DNA of 64,000 nt from Rotaria sp. Silwood1 (Eukaryota > Rotifera > Eurotatoria > Philodinida > Philodinidae). The position numbers and the translations under genes were made by a program. Below, piece by piece: positions 1 to 13,485 of the stretch (positions within the stretch are counted from its first letter, which is position 1; the number at the start of each line of letters is the position of its first letter). Below the pieces are notes generated by a model. It had not been told where the DNA came from. It saw only the letters and a program-made list of their open reading frames with translations, and searched no databases. The stretch spans positions 1-64,000 of the forward strand of contig CAJNOP010000131.1 in NCBI GenBank assembly GCA_905250075.1, written 5' to 3'.

Positions 1-392
1 GTTATCTTAAAGATATGTTACCTCTTAAACAAAGAAAAGCAAACATATATGAACATGATAAAGGAAAAATTATATGTTGGACAAAAACAACGAGATCAGT
101 GACACAATCCGTGGAAATTTATAATATAGATTAACGTAAAAGCATCGACAAAATTTATGAGATGCAGCCATCGAAAGAGTATAGAATACTCAATGTTTTG
201 GTATTAGAGCGTCGGCACGGTTGTATTATTTGAATAAAAAACCGTTTTGAGTATTTTAGAAAATATTGTGACGTTCGTTGTCAGTAATCGTTTTGCTGAT
301 CTTGTTGTTATTGTCTAACGTGTAATTTTTCCTTTATCATGTTCATATGTTTGCTTTCCTTTGTTTAAGAGGTAACATATCTTTAAGATAAC
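1..392. mobile_element. Palindromic element with long terminal inverted repeats (MITE-like)
   Basis: The first ~105 bases are the reverse complement of 288-392. The outer ~70 bases differ by only one substitution and a 2-base indel; identity drops toward the centre. The outer ends read GTTATCTTAAAGATATG. The middle ~180 bp is AT-rich and has no coding frame. This is the form of a small non-autonomous DNA element or fold-back. The left end coincides with the window edge, so a target-site duplication cannot be tested. Confidence 0.75.
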
Positions 393-2698
393 TATCGGAA
401 AGCTTCAGTTGTCACTTTTTAATAATTGATGATTGATTCTGATTTCCAAGCAGCTAGCTTGTCATCTCTTCATGTTATAATGGATTTTAGTGCATTTATT
501 TTTGACATCATCAAAGATGAAACCATATACCAATTTAATAGAACGACGTTTCACATCTCTATCATACATTTCTAATAGATAACTAAATATACTATTACCT
601 AAAACTATTAGCAGTTATCCAATGTAATCTTATAGCAAAAAAAACATGAGAAGAAAAAGTGATTAATTATTTTTGCAAAATATTGTAGTCGAAAAAACAA
701 ACGTCTTTTCAAGTCAAATTAAAGATTGAAATCTGTTACTGATTGTCATATTTATTTTTGTTGTGGTTTGAAAAAGAAGTGATGAAATAGATTGATATTT
801 GCAGTTGAATATTTGATACTTATTCAATTGATTGCTATATTTGAATTCTTTTAATTCAAGTTAAAATTTTGAGTCACCCAGAATGATTTCTAAAGTGATA
901 TATCAAAATAATTATAGACTGAGATTCAAGAGAATATAAGATAAGAACATTTTCAACTAAAATATCGAATCTGTTTCTAACTAATTTTTGACAAGATGTT
1001 AATAAGATATTTTGTTAACTGAATGATTATCTGACACTTATCTTATTCAAAGAAATATGAGCAATAACACAAAACAGCATAACATGAAAAAAAAAATGAT
1101 TATTTAGTAGTGTGTATGTTTTATTTTCACACATTCTCAATATTTAACAAGTTTCATACTAGTAAAAATTCTCATTTGCATATTTTTTAAGATGAAATTC
1201 AAACATTGAAAAGTGTGAGTGAGTTAATAAGTCTTGTGTACACTCGCATACCTACCTACTAAATATTGATAGAACGATTAAATCAATAATTGAACATTAG
1301 CTATCATTAGTTAAAGAAAAATCTAAGGGGGATCACTGTGAAGGGACAAGTTTATTAGAGTGTGGCTGTGTTTTTTCGCTTACCTTCATTAATGCTCACT
1401 TCAGACTGAGACGCTAACCAATAGATTTCTTAATCAATTAGCTAATTAAGATAAAATATTATATATAGAACCGATGAGATTCGGTGTGAGTGAGTAGGTG
1501 GTGTTTGGTGTGGTATGATTTTGGGTGTGAGTGTAGGATGTCTTCAGTATCGTACTCATACCAATTTAGAAATACATCAGGAGAAAAAGTCAATAGAGAC
1601 TTCTTTATATAGATTTCGTAGAACTTTCCATGGCGCATCTTTAAGAAAGATCAAGATTTTATTATTTATCGATTCTGAGATATATGCGAAATGAACCACA
1701 TGCAAACATTTTGGAAAACTCGATATAAGGGCTTACTTGTCTTCTCTGTTAAATGTAAACCACTTTTATATTTACAGTGTTGATGAAGAAATCTTTGAGT
1801 ATCTCTGCATTCGTTGATTAGGTTCACGCTTGAAGAATAAATAGTTTATACATCGAAGCTGAAAATACTTCATTTCATTTTTGTCTCCTTTTCATCGCGC
1901 AGTTAGTTCCTCATAATTTTTTGCATTAGTTGACATTTTCAATTAATCATGTGATTTGACAATTTTTTTTCAATGGCTCATAAGATAGTTTAACAACATA
2001 CTCAAAATAACAGTTAAACATAAGAAGGGTGGGCGTAGGTGTAGTCGAAGTATGGAGACACTCACATTCATACATATATCCGCACCCGCACCCACACCCA
2101 CACCCACACCTAACCAACGCAGAAGAGCAAAATTAAATCAACTGTGTGCTCGAATCCATACAGTTAATTGTAAAAGTCTTTTATTTTAGCACATCAATGC
2201 TAAACTAATGTTTTTTGTTCCAAAATGTTAAACCGAAATGATCAGAGTGAAATTATTATCTGAGTAGTTTTGTCAATATTTGCGCTAGTCCTCATATTTG
2301 TGCTTCAAACAATAACCAGTACTTTTATTTAAGTGAAAGTGTGAGCATTCATGTCTATCACATCATGCCCTAACAATCGGCACATTAAGCCTTCGGTCGT
2401 TGCTATGTAATGCAAAGACATTATGACAGTTGATTTAAAGCGTACCATAACATAATTTGAGATGGATATGTCAAAAGGCAAACTTACATCAGAGTATTGA
2501 AATTTTTTCTGTTCTTCTACTTCTGTTGAGACAGATTGCGATGCATGAAAAGCATTCTATCAGTTTTGTTTGAAGTATGAATCATGTGTAATTGCTCACA
2601 ATTCGCATCAGTGTTAAAAAAAAGAAGCAACAGTGACTTTCGAGATATATAAACGAAGAACGTTTTCAAATGTTACACACATTTTTATTGAAGTTAAC
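393..2698. other. AT-rich intergenic stretch with GT- and CA-rich patches
   Basis: I see no gene here. Two low-complexity patches stand out. About 1480-1540 is GT-rich (GTGTGAGTGAGTAGGTGG type). At 2026-2112 a GGGTGGGCGTAGGTGTAG segment is followed ~40 bases later by CCGCACCCGCACCCACACC repeats that can pair with it. The segment just before 2699 is presumably the promoter and 5' UTR of the FEM1-like gene, but no clear core element is visible. Confidence 0.5.
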
Positions 2699-5119
2699 AT
2701 GAATGAAATTATTCCGATCGAATCGTTTTACACCGACGAATTATATGCACTTGTTCGAAATAATTTAGTAGATCAACTTGATGCTCGTCTACACAGTCTC
2801 AACAATCCGACCCAATACTTGACGACTCTCAGTTGGCATGGTGAAGAAAACTTAAGTTTGTTAATGGTGGCGGCTCTTAATGGATACGACGAAATAGTAC
2901 GAATTCTACTTGCTCATTGTTCGTCTCAACATCAGGTAGAGTTAGAAGGAAGAGTAGCTATTTCCAAGGAAAATTTTATCGATCGCATGACAGCAATTCA
3001 GTGTGCCTGTTATCGATCACATTTCACTGTAGCTAAAACTTTGATTGAAATCGGAGGAGCCAATTTATATCATGATAATGAAAAATGGCTAAATTGCCCA
3101 TTACTTATTCAAGCTAGTGCAGAAAATCGTCTTGATATAGTTCGTTTTCTCGTTGAAAATGGTTACTCTGATGTTAACAAGTCTTGGTCGAATGACGAGG
3201 ACCAATGTACGGCTATGATATTGGCTGCTTCCAAAGGGTACACAACTTTAATCGAATATTTAATCGAAAAGAATGCTGATGTCAATTACACTTGTAAAAG
3301 CAACAGACTCCGTGGATCAACACCAATTACGATTGCTGTTGCTCAAGGTCATATTGATGTGGTACGATTGCTATATGATGCAGATGCGGATACAAACGTC
3401 AAGTTGAATGATGGTAAAACTCTTCTCATGGTTGCTGTGAGAAAGAAACGTTTTGATGTGATTGATTTCTTCGTCAAACGTTCAATAGTCACTATCGAGA
3501 ACCTCGAGCTTGCTGCCTGTTCATTAGTTGTCACCAATTCGCCGATGCGACACTTACACCGCGCTGCAAAGCTCTTGGTTCTTGCTATTGAGTATTGGAC
3601 ATCTAGTCAGACACCAAAGGTATGTATAAAGCCCAATGTTGCCTATGAGTATCATCAAGAATGTCAAACAGTCGAAGAACTTGAAGCTATTAAACATGAT
3701 CATGATCGAATGTGGATTGAAACAGCACTCGTTCGAGAGCGTCTTTTACTTTCACGAAATGATCATAATTTAATGAAACCGTTGTTGGATCATGGCGATG
3801 TATTAGTATCCAAAGGTGAGTTTGACAAATGTTTACATTTGTGGATTCATGCATTTAACCTCTACCAAAAAATGCAGATAGACACTTGTCTGCATCGATT
3901 CGTATGGTTATTTTGTAAAATGTTTACAGCAAATCAACAAATTCCTATTGATCAATTTCTAAAGGTTTGTTACCTGATATTCGAACCATCACAAAATAAT
4001 TCGAATCAAAATACTATTTTCAATGCATTGTTCCTCGTTATAATTGCAACAAAGGTAAAATACTCTTTACTATCAAATATATCAAAACTGTTTCATTTTT
4101 AAGATTCTAGAACATCAGATTACGACAAGCGAAGAAGGAAATTTGATATTTCGATGGGTTTCCAAGTTATGTCGTCTGAATCGAGCAACTCAAGACGGAA
4201 AAACTCTGCTTCATTTATGTGTGGACAGTAGCAGTAATACGTGCCTTGATTGGCGTCCTAGTGATACTCGGCCTCATATCCAGTAAGTTAGCTTTTTGAA
4301 TTTTAGAAAATGAAATAAGAGTGTACTCATGGTGTGATCCATGTGAGTGTGAGTTTCAGGAAAATGAAAACCAACATCTATATCCTCATAAGAATGAATT
4401 TTAACTTAGACAGATCAATGATGAACACCTTTTCGCATAGAAACAATTTTTGACATCGTTAAAGTGTTTCATTTGCAAGAAAAATCACTTTTATACTCGG
4501 ATTCTGGAAAAAAATTATGAAAAAACTCAAAAAACTTTATACAGATTGATAGAGAAATTCTTTCCTTCCGTAGAACACAATCTATGTCTATTCTATGGCT
4601 AGTGACTGACACAGATTATTCAATTAATTAAATACTTTTATGAAAATTTCAATGGAAAAAAGTCTTGCGAATATTGCAACTTTATAAAAGTTTTGAAAAA
4701 AATCTTTTTTTATTTTAAGATTTCCAAATGTATCTGCTCTTCAATTGTTACTTACTTGTGGACGTCGTTGGTTGGATTTGGATGCTGCTGAACAAATGCA
4801 TGGTTGCACGGCACTACATGTGGCATGCAAAGAATTGCAAGAACTGATTATTGTCGAATGTCTCATAAATGCCGGTGCTCATATCGATTGTGTCAATTAT
4901 AATGGAGAAACTCCTATCGACTGCATAGAAAATGAAACTATAAGAACGTTTCTTGATATCGAAAAGTTTCCACGCCGTCTGAAATGTCTATGCGCTCGTG
5001 TTATCGCTGGCAAACGACTTCACACTGATGAACATGACCTATCGACATCCAGCTTAAATAAGTTCATCCTATTACATGATCGCCGAAGAGTTAAATCTAC
5101 TTGTTACGATCACTATTGA
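2699..5119 (+). CDS. fem1: FEM1-like ankyrin-repeat substrate receptor of a CUL2 ubiquitin ligase
   Basis: Three exons: 2699-4054, 4104-4282 and 4720-5119, with introns of 49 and 437 bp, GT-AG ends and consistent phases, giving 644 residues. FEM1A/B/C proteins are 617-669 residues. The first ATG in the frame is at 2699. Residues ~50-300 are ankyrin repeats. A central helical (TPR-like) block follows, with the family signatures ALVRERLLLS and KCLHLWIHAF. A second ankyrin pair lies at ~525-590 (GCTALHVACK, NGETPIDCI), then a C-terminal LKCLCARVI segment (~residue 599) where FEM1 proteins have their VHL/elongin-BC box. FEM1 proteins recognise C-terminal degrons for CRL2 ligases in cytosol and nucleus. 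That role is inferred from the family. An AATAAA lies at 5365. No lesion is seen. Which FEM1 paralogue it matches best cannot be told here. Confidence 0.88.
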
Positions 5120-5364
5120 TATAGACACTCTAGAGAGGAACGACATTTCTTCTTGCTTTTCCGTACGTTCTCTCTGTAACCATATATCTACACATATATT
5201 GCTGTTCGTTTCTCTTTTGGTAAAGAGCATTATATTCATTGTAGTATGTGATTCTTCTAGCTGACGTTTTATTTTTCTTTTATGAAAAAGTTTCCCAACA
5301 ACAACGATAAGTAAAATTAACCCAATTGTTAGATTCGTTTCAATATATGCATGTGATGGATGTT

Positions 5365-5370
5365 AATAAA
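5365..5370 (+). terminator. AATAAA polyadenylation signal of the FEM1-like gene
   Basis: Canonical AATAAA about 245 bases after the stop codon at 5119, in an AT-rich 3' UTR-like stretch. It is the first canonical hexamer noticed downstream, but such hexamers are common in AT-rich DNA. Confidence 0.45.
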
Positions 5371-6180
5371 CAGATATAAGTGAGAGTTGATGATCGACTG
5401 TCAGTAATCCAGAGTCAAACAGACCTGCATACCTATTGAACACTTATTTTCCTAGCGACATTCGAAACTGCACTTTTTTCTCTCAGAAGAGCTTGTTTCA
5501 TAAGCAAATAACATAAACGATGAAAGATCTTAGCAAAAAAGTGTGTCTCAACTGACCAATCGTGTTAACTATAAAAAAAATCATATTTCAGGCTGTTTTA
5601 CCATGTGTCTAACTCAGTTTCGACTTTTCTGACGAAACTCGATTTAGGTCTAGACATGCAGAAGACAATCAGCATCAACATAAAATAAACTTATCAAAAC
5701 TAATTCGAATTTATCAAAAACTGTTATTGATATGTGAATAAATTACTGCAATTGTTTCAAAATCCTGTTTAATCTGTTGTTTTCTCTTCGAAAAAATAAA
5801 TTCTTTTTTTTTCTAGAGAAGAAATAAAGATAAATTAGATTTAGAAATATTTCATTCAATGATCTATACTAAATCAAACGAGAATTAAAATTCAAAAACT
5901 ATGCATAAGAGTAGTAAACAATTTGTCTCTTTGTCTGACACAATCAAAACCATCCTGTAACTTGTGAACGATGAGAAATAACAAAACAATCGAAAACATT
6001 CATAGGAATTTCGTTATTGCTATACAAATATCATTAAATAATACAATTTCACTTACAATACTATCCTTCATATACAAAGCGAAGATTTTTATTAAAATAA
6101 TCAGAGCAAAATACAATCAATAAGAAAGAAAAATACAGAATCAATTCTACTGTAGAGACAATTGCTTCTTCAAAAAATTA

Positions 6181-8290
6181 ATTGTTTTATATTAGCACAG
6201 TTGCGTTTTGTTGCATCAATTATAAAGTTCTCTGTTACAGTTTTCAATTGATCATAACATATGCGCTTTTCAATAAGGCGAGATACACGCCTTTATATCA
6301 AGTAAAAATTGTTCAATATAATAACCAATAATATCCATAATATAAAGTGAAGTATAAGTGAGTAAGATAGAATCATGTCAGCTTTATGGTGATCAAAATT
6401 GCATAATGGTAACAAAAAATTGCTAATAGAAAAATGTTTCAACAATCGAAACGCTTCAGAAACTCGAATGAAGAACTCCTATTTGAATGGAATCTCATCG
6501 ATCACCCTTAAATAAATAAAATAATTGCCCATCATAGTTGAAAACTTATTGGTGATCATTCCGAGATGATCAAATGCGAACGAAGTCGAAAAGACAGTGC
6601 ATATCACACTGTGCCTACCAAAATAATCTATATTACAAGCCGTTTGATGATAACCTATATTTGTAGAAGTTTGCAGAACATCATTCTTAGATATACGATG
6701 AAATGAATCATTAATTTCAATTTGTGTACGTATAAAAAATCTGAATGTATAAAGTCGTTGCATATAATTAAGAATTTCCTTCTGAAGATGAGTACTATCA
6801 ACAAATAGTATCATATGTATGTATTCTCTGATAACATATTAATGAAAAACATTTTAAATTAGGTAGATCATTCTAGAAAATAAATATATGATTAGAAATA
6901 AAATCTATGAAATAGATGAAAAAAGAATTCGGACGAACTATCGATCAAAAATATGATTCATTTTCAATTGTCTAAAATTTTCTGATATTCATTCAAGTGA
7001 ACATTTTCTTGTAATTGTATGTAAAACAATTTGTTCACTTTTATAAACTTTGATCTTATTCATATTACAATAGATATTAAGTGAACAAATAGAAATCCTA
7101 ATTAACGATCACCACAAATGTATTATAAATAAACTCATTCATTCGATAATTCATTTAATTGAAAAAATAATAGGCATCACATCTTTTTTATCTTTATATC
7201 TGTTAAAGCAATAGTCATTTTCAACCGTTGAATTAGTTAATTATATTGAATATGAATTGTTTATTAAACAAACTAAAATCATATGAAAAATCGATGACCG
7301 GTCGCAGCCGTATCCTCAAAGAAATGACATACTCTCTATTCATTTTTATTGCAATCGGTTGGTACATTAATCTATTGATTAGCTCACGTTTATGACTGAT
7401 ATTCGACATGCGATTGAAAAAAAAATTATATAATGTAAACTTACAGTCTTGTGAACAATTGATGAAGCATTGTCTATATAATGAATTCGAACTTTGAATA
7501 TGATCAATTGTTTAAGACAATCATCCATAGTAAATACATTGATATATAATTTCGTAAGAATCGAAGAGAAAAAAGTAGTAGACGCTGAATCACAAAATGA
7601 CAAGGGTAGATAATGAGTTGTGGATGTTTCAATAATGATTAAATGTTTGAGGTTTTCAAAAAAACTAAAGACTCGTGTGTATAAAAATGCAATATAATCT
7701 TTTCATGATATTGTAATATTTGTATTCTCATCATTTACAAGAATAAGTTCTGTTATTTGATGTTTGAATATATGTGGAAAAATTGACTCCTATAAATAAA
7801 AAAAAGAATGAAAGCGATCAAAGCAAGCGTGTAGTTTTCTTTTCAATGCTACTATACGTTGATTATTTTGCTTCTCTAAAATGTATGAGATATTCACCTG
7901 TAAAATAGGAAGAAACGATCTCTTGTGTGAAATTAAACAATTTGAGAGAAGTTAAATTTGGATAGTTGTCAGCAAGAAGAATACGCTCCATAGACATAGG
8001 TTCAAGAATAAGATGTTTCACATTATGATGAATTCTTGGTAATGTATCAGTACATAATCGATCAAGTATGAAAGTGTCAAGTGAACAAATATCATCATTA
8101 GTTGATGATCTTGTAACTAAACTCAAAGTGTTAGTAAAAATACTATCTTGTAACAAAACTGTCAAACTGTTTATTGAAAACACCCATTAATGAATATAAA
8201 ACATCAATATTGTCAAGTTTCTTCAATATCATAACTAATAACTCATGTGGTAAGTCAAGAAGATGAAAATTAGATTGATTTAAACTATGG
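6181..8290 (-). pseudogene. Degenerate F-box protein of a bdelloid-expanded family
   Basis: Read on the minus strand, 8280-8161 encodes an F-box with LLDLPHELLVMILKKL, followed in another frame (8183-7863) by HHNVKHLILEP, MERILLADNYPNLTSLKLF and YFT. The continuation EHQI/TELILVND appears near 7790-7700. TTFFSSILTKLYINV is at 7600-7550 and SSIVHK, with a GTAAGT donor, is near 7450. A 111-codon frame at 6814-6479 holds EILNYMQRL, HTF-like and VIDEIPFK, is cut by an in-frame TAG at 6479, and continues as EFFIRVSEAFRLLKHF. A last piece, YDQLKTVTENF, is near 6210. I recognise this block order from a large F-box family in bdelloid genomes. Several frame changes and the stop make it a pseudogene. 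F-box proteins normally dock substrates on SCF ligases. Confidence 0.78.
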
Positions 8291-10285
8291 CTTGTATTCT
8301 CTTGGAAACATACATATACATATAATTATTATGACGATCGTTATATTGACGAATAGAATCAATGAATTTCTTGAAACGAGTATCGTACAGATGCCTAGTT
8401 CATTTTTATTGTAGACAAATGTTACTTTGTTTTGGACAAAAACTCACCTATTCGTCATTAATCCAGTGTATTTGTTCAGACGGATTGGAATACGAAGAAG
8501 AAAACGAAATGTAAAAATGGAGTATCTGGTGAAAAAAAGATTGACTGTTCTTTTTTGTTAGGTTGTTTCTTAGCAATTAGAAATCATCATGAATTTAACT
8601 TAAATTCTTAAACACGAACGAGCGATTTTTACTAATGAACTTTTATCTAATTATCAATGGAGTGAATAAAGATTATTATTAATTCAATCAATTTGATCAC
8701 AAAAATTTTATTTAACTTTTTCTAATCAGGACTTCCATTCGTATGTTAATTTGAATGACATGACATTAGTAGATCGCAACAGATGAGTTCCAAACATTCG
8801 AGCTTCGAGGGTTGGTGTATATGGGTGATGATAAAGAGAAGAGTCACACCCACAGTCGGATAACTATAGTTTGACGAATAAAACTTGGCATGTCAAATAA
8901 ATATAATAGTCGTTCAGATTTCACCCTATCTATTAGTACATTGTACGCATGTGTTTGATCAATTTTTTATGATCGAAGATAAATTCTTTAGGATAATTGA
9001 AAATTTTCCTGAATTCTAAGTTCTTCTGTAATATTTATGTCTAGTTGTTTTGGTTCAGAAAAAAAACGGAGTTACGGTAATCACTAATTCAAAAACGACT
9101 AATAAGTCACGACACTAATACGAAAGTCAAAATCTTTTTTAGGATGAATTTCATGATGTTTTCAATCGTTGCCGTCTTACTACTCTCAATAAGTTATCGA
9201 TATTAAGAAAATATTAATATTCAAAGAGTCCTATATATTAACCTATCTGTAATGATCATTTATTTAATAGTGATACAAAGACATGCTTGCGATACAACTC
9301 AATATGAACATGTTTTAATCTTTTACAAAACTGCGAAATTTATTTTCTCGAGATATTTTTCATGCAGGCATGAATTCGATGAGATTAACATATATTGAAT
9401 CATCAAACTGCAAATGGTATACGAGAAAAATAGTTGTGAGCTAACATTTGAAAGTATCTTTGGGTGTATTACGTAAAATTATATAATTATAAATCAGATA
9501 CGTTCTAAAAAAAACGTTAATTCTCATCTTATCATATGCACAATTGAATGTTGAACTAAACGGGACATGAGTTCACTTAAACTGTTGAAACATTTATAGA
9601 CTACTTGTTATTAATGGAAAACACTAGTGCAGATTTATTTGAACCAATTTTTTCTTTCAAATATTTATTCTAACATTTTGAAAGTCACATCAGAAGATGC
9701 AGAATTTTATATGGAATATTTCAAATTTCAGCTAATCCATTTCTAAAAATTCTCTATAATTTGTTCGTTTTTTTTAAAACATTTTTGATACTTGTATGAT
9801 GTTAATCTCGCTAACTTCACTCTGAAAAACAAAGTTTACAATAATTTTTAAATGACTCAAAGATAGAAAACAAAATTGAATCATTTATAATGGTGTATTG
9901 TTTATTTTTCTGGCTCAAGAAAAAATTTTTATAATTTTCCAAAAGAATCTATAATTGAATTTAATATGAAGAAAAAGTTTTCATTTTAGTCTTAGTTTCA
10001 ACATCTTTCTTATATGAACATTGAAATAAACTCTTGTATTTGCATGAAATTTAAAGAATCTAAATGAAAATATATTCTAAATAAAGTAAAAATAATTATT
10101 ATTGTCCAAAACCTATATATTTAAACATCTGCATTAAATACAATGGATAATCATTAGCAAGAGGAAAGAGAAAAAAAATACACATGTTTATGTTTCAAGG
10201 AAAATGTTTTGTTTTTGTGAAATAGACAACTAACTAAATCTCAAAAAATGAAAAAGTTTAAATTTTTGTTTTTTTGTGCATCTCA
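8291..10285. other. AT-rich intergenic stretch without a recognisable gene
   Basis: I see no convincing coding frame on either strand. A GT-rich/CA-rich hairpin pair lies at 8811-8862 (GGGTTGGTGTATATGGGTG then CACACCCACAG). The rest is AT-rich with A/T homopolymers. The part nearest 10285 is the 3' flank of the minus-strand MICOS gene. Confidence 0.4.
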
Positions 10286-11226
10286 TTATTTTGTACCACG
10301 TGTTGTATATAAATGTTGATCAGCTGGTGTACCTTGTCCATAATCACCTTTAACATTAATAATTGATTCATTTTTTGTTTTTGTTGTATGTAAAATACGA
10401 TCTTTATTTACTAAAACTGATGGTATATTTGATTTTGTTTTATCTATTATATATATATATAGAAAACAAAAATGAATTCAATTTTATATCAGTATAAAAA
10501 TAAATTTACTATCGAAAAGATTTTTTGATTGATCTTTAATTCGAATATAAACTTGATCAAGTAAATTTGCTGATTGTTTTGGATAACAAGCACTTAATGC
10601 AACAAGAGCAGCTACTGATGAATAAAATGTTTTTCGTATTGGACCACCTTTATGACCAAGAAGAAGACCACCAAGACCAGCTATAGTAACAACACCAACT
10701 TTTGGTAGAAAAGTTTGATCATCATGTATATAATCAATTGTAGCTATTATTTAAAAGATATATTAATACAACAATTCAAAAACAAAAAACAAATGATTCT
10801 ACTTTTAGCATGTGCTCCTCCAGTTTCAATTCCACGAGCAATTCTTGAACGTAATGCCTATATATATGAAAAAAAAAAGTGGAAAAAGCAATATTTACTA
10901 AAAAAAAAAAATAAACCTCATTATCATTCCATGTTTCTTGTACTGATTGTCTTATTTGACTGACATACGGGTAAAGCCAATTCTTATTCTTAGTAGTATT
11001 TGTTTTTAATTGATTATCATTTGTTTGTGGAACAGATCGATAAGTATCATCATTTTTTACATCATAATAAATTGGTAACTAAATATCGAAAATTACAAAA
11101 AGAAAAACAAACAAACAATAATTTGTGTTATTGAATTTAAATAAAAAAACAAAACCTTACATCACGAACTCGTACAATACGTGAATTTTGTGTTGATCCG
11201 GTAGTATTGTCTGATATAGGCGGCAT
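10286..11226 (-). CDS. MICOS complex subunit of the MIC26/MIC27 (apolipoprotein O-like) family
   Basis: Five minus-strand exons assemble in frame: 11226-11161, 11078-10917, 10857-10803, 10743-10510 and 10443-10286, with introns of 59-82 bp, giving 224 residues. The first intron has a GTAAGG donor and the second an unusual GTTTAT donor. The central exon carries the family core: a glycine-rich membrane segment (VVTIAGLGGLLLGHKGG), a basic stretch and a second hydrophobic segment ending in a CYP motif (VALSACYPKQ), as in APOO/APOOL. These inner-membrane proteins help shape cristae junctions. The length sits between human MIC26 (198) and MIC27 (268 residues). The start was chosen as the first ATG of an exon ending in a good donor. 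A mitochondrial targeting peptide is not obvious. Which of the two paralogues it corresponds to is not resolved. Confidence 0.78.
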
Positions 11227-13485
11227 TAGAATATATTCATAAAAATGATTATCTATAATAATGAAAAATAACTTTCAAAACAAGTTTTTTAACCACCAGT
11301 CCAAAAGCCATTTCTCTTACTCACTTAAGTAGTTGACCTATCACATGTCATGATGTTAAGCGACATCTATAATAGTCAATGATGAGAATTATGAAAATAA
11401 TATTTTCACTGAAGGTCTAGACTATGTAAATAGTTTATAGAATTAGTTTTCATTGAATAATAAGCTCATACATACACATTCGACACCATCACAGAGCGCT
11501 TTTTTGTCGCTCTATTGTGGTCATTGGCGGCGTAATATTTTTTTTAATCAAGTTAAACATAAGATAAGATGAATCTTTGAATATCGCTTAAATGAAACAC
11601 ATTTAGTGTCTCTTTTATTGAATTGAAAATGTTTTCGCAGATTTTAGTTAGTTTAGCTAAATTTTGTTTGATATAGATTTTCTTCACTTCATGTCATTGC
11701 TGATATAAATTAGACTGCAACGCGTTTAAGACACGTCAATATTCTCTAATAGAAAGAGCATTGAAAACGGAATAACACTATAATTTTGTTTTACAATTAC
11801 TTTTTATAAAAGTGTTGTTTTAGACACTAGTTTACGTTTGATACATATTCTATTAGTAATTAAGAAAAGCGAGCTCGAACCATAAATTTTTTATACTCTT
11901 CTGTGATGTGTTCATTATTTGATACAATCTTGACATCTTCGATCATTAATTTCAACGATGGTTTTCAGTTATTTTTCGCTTGCATCACATCCTATTGTTT
12001 TCAAAATGCTATATCTGATGAGAAACATATTGTACAGAAAAAGGCAAGATAACATTTGATAAAAACAAAGTCTGCACTAGAAAATGAATTTTTAAAAAGT
12101 TTCGAAGACTATGATTAAAGTATTTGTTAGATTTTTATTAGTATTAAAAAAAAACTTCCTTTTAAAAAGTGTTTCTTTGCTTATTAGTTTTTAATGTTAA
12201 ATTATTATAACTGATAATTTTTCAAAATTTTTATACTAAAATGTAGTCCGTTTCATTTTGATTTTGGCAGTACATTTTTGAAAAGTGTCTCAAATTCTTG
12301 TCTGCTAGAGAAAAATGAAAATTCCTTCTATAATATTGATTTGTGTCAAAGTAAAATGTAATGTGCTGCTCAAATCTAAAACTTTGATGAAAGAAGAAAA
12401 GTATTTGAGCTTACCCAAGCCTTCTGGCTCTACTGTCTATATGACTATATTCCATTATCTTGCCCTACAGAGTGTATATAAACTAAGATTGTCTATGAAA
12501 TCAATTGATTAACTAACACATGATATTATTTCTATTGAAATATCTTCAATCTGTTTGACACACATAAAAATGCAAAATGCTATTCGATACGTTTTTTTTT
12601 CTTGATATAGATGTTTAGACAATCAATGGAATGAAATATATATAAATCGGATATATAGGATTTTATTTGCTTCTACAGAAGTTTACACAGAAATATGAAA
12701 TGAGGTATAGATATAGTTTTGACAGACTTTTTTCGTTTTGTTTTTTTATCATTCATATGAATTTTTCATTTATTAAAATCAACTTTTAGATATTAGATGC
12801 GAATGTGAGTGTTTAACTTTAATGAGTATCTTTTCTACACTCGCATCCTTTCTGATTAATGGAGTTGCGTTATTATTGACAAATTTGAATATTTTTCTTT
12901 TCTTTTTAAGAAATAATTGAATATTGTTGAAGTTCTTTGAAAAACAAAAATAATCAAAGAACATATGATAAAAATGAAATTTATCTTATACAATTTATCT
13001 TTGCTTTATTTTTTATTTCACCAAATTGTTTAACTGTGTTTACGTTATATTCATATTCATTTTTAATTGTATATTACTTATATTGTTAATTGTTTTCAAT
13101 CAGCAAGACTCGAAATTATTTCAGGAGTTGAATAATCTTGAATATTAATTGAGAATATTGCATTTTGTGGAGTATAGCTAAAGAGAAAAAACACATAAAT
13201 ATCTACATACTACACATTTATCCTCTTAATGAATAGAAGGCGGCACTAGCTTGCATTTCTCAAGTTCTTTTTTTCTACTATTAGCATAAAACAAGACTTT
13301 TAATCCATAAATATCTAAAGAAATGTTGGCCTTTTCAAATTTTATTTTCCAAAATCTCTATGTTTATATAGAAGTGTCTAGAAAATACAAAAATCAATTC
13401 AACATTTTTAAATGCATGTTACTAGTAGAGTAGTCTATATCTGAAAATATGTATTTTGATTTGATACAAATAATTTTGAAGACAT
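11227..13485. other. AT-rich intergenic stretch with one GT/CA hairpin
   Basis: No gene is recognised. At 12796-12847 GATGCGAATGTGAGTGT is followed 24 bases later by ACACTCGCATC, a short inverted repeat of the kind that recurs across the window. A 65-codon frame at 12315-12512 has no recognisable domain and is probably chance. Confidence 0.4.

Noticed and set aside
3349-3537. Minus-strand 62-codon frame
   Set aside because: It is antisense to the ankyrin exon of the FEM1-like gene and is a shadow of it.
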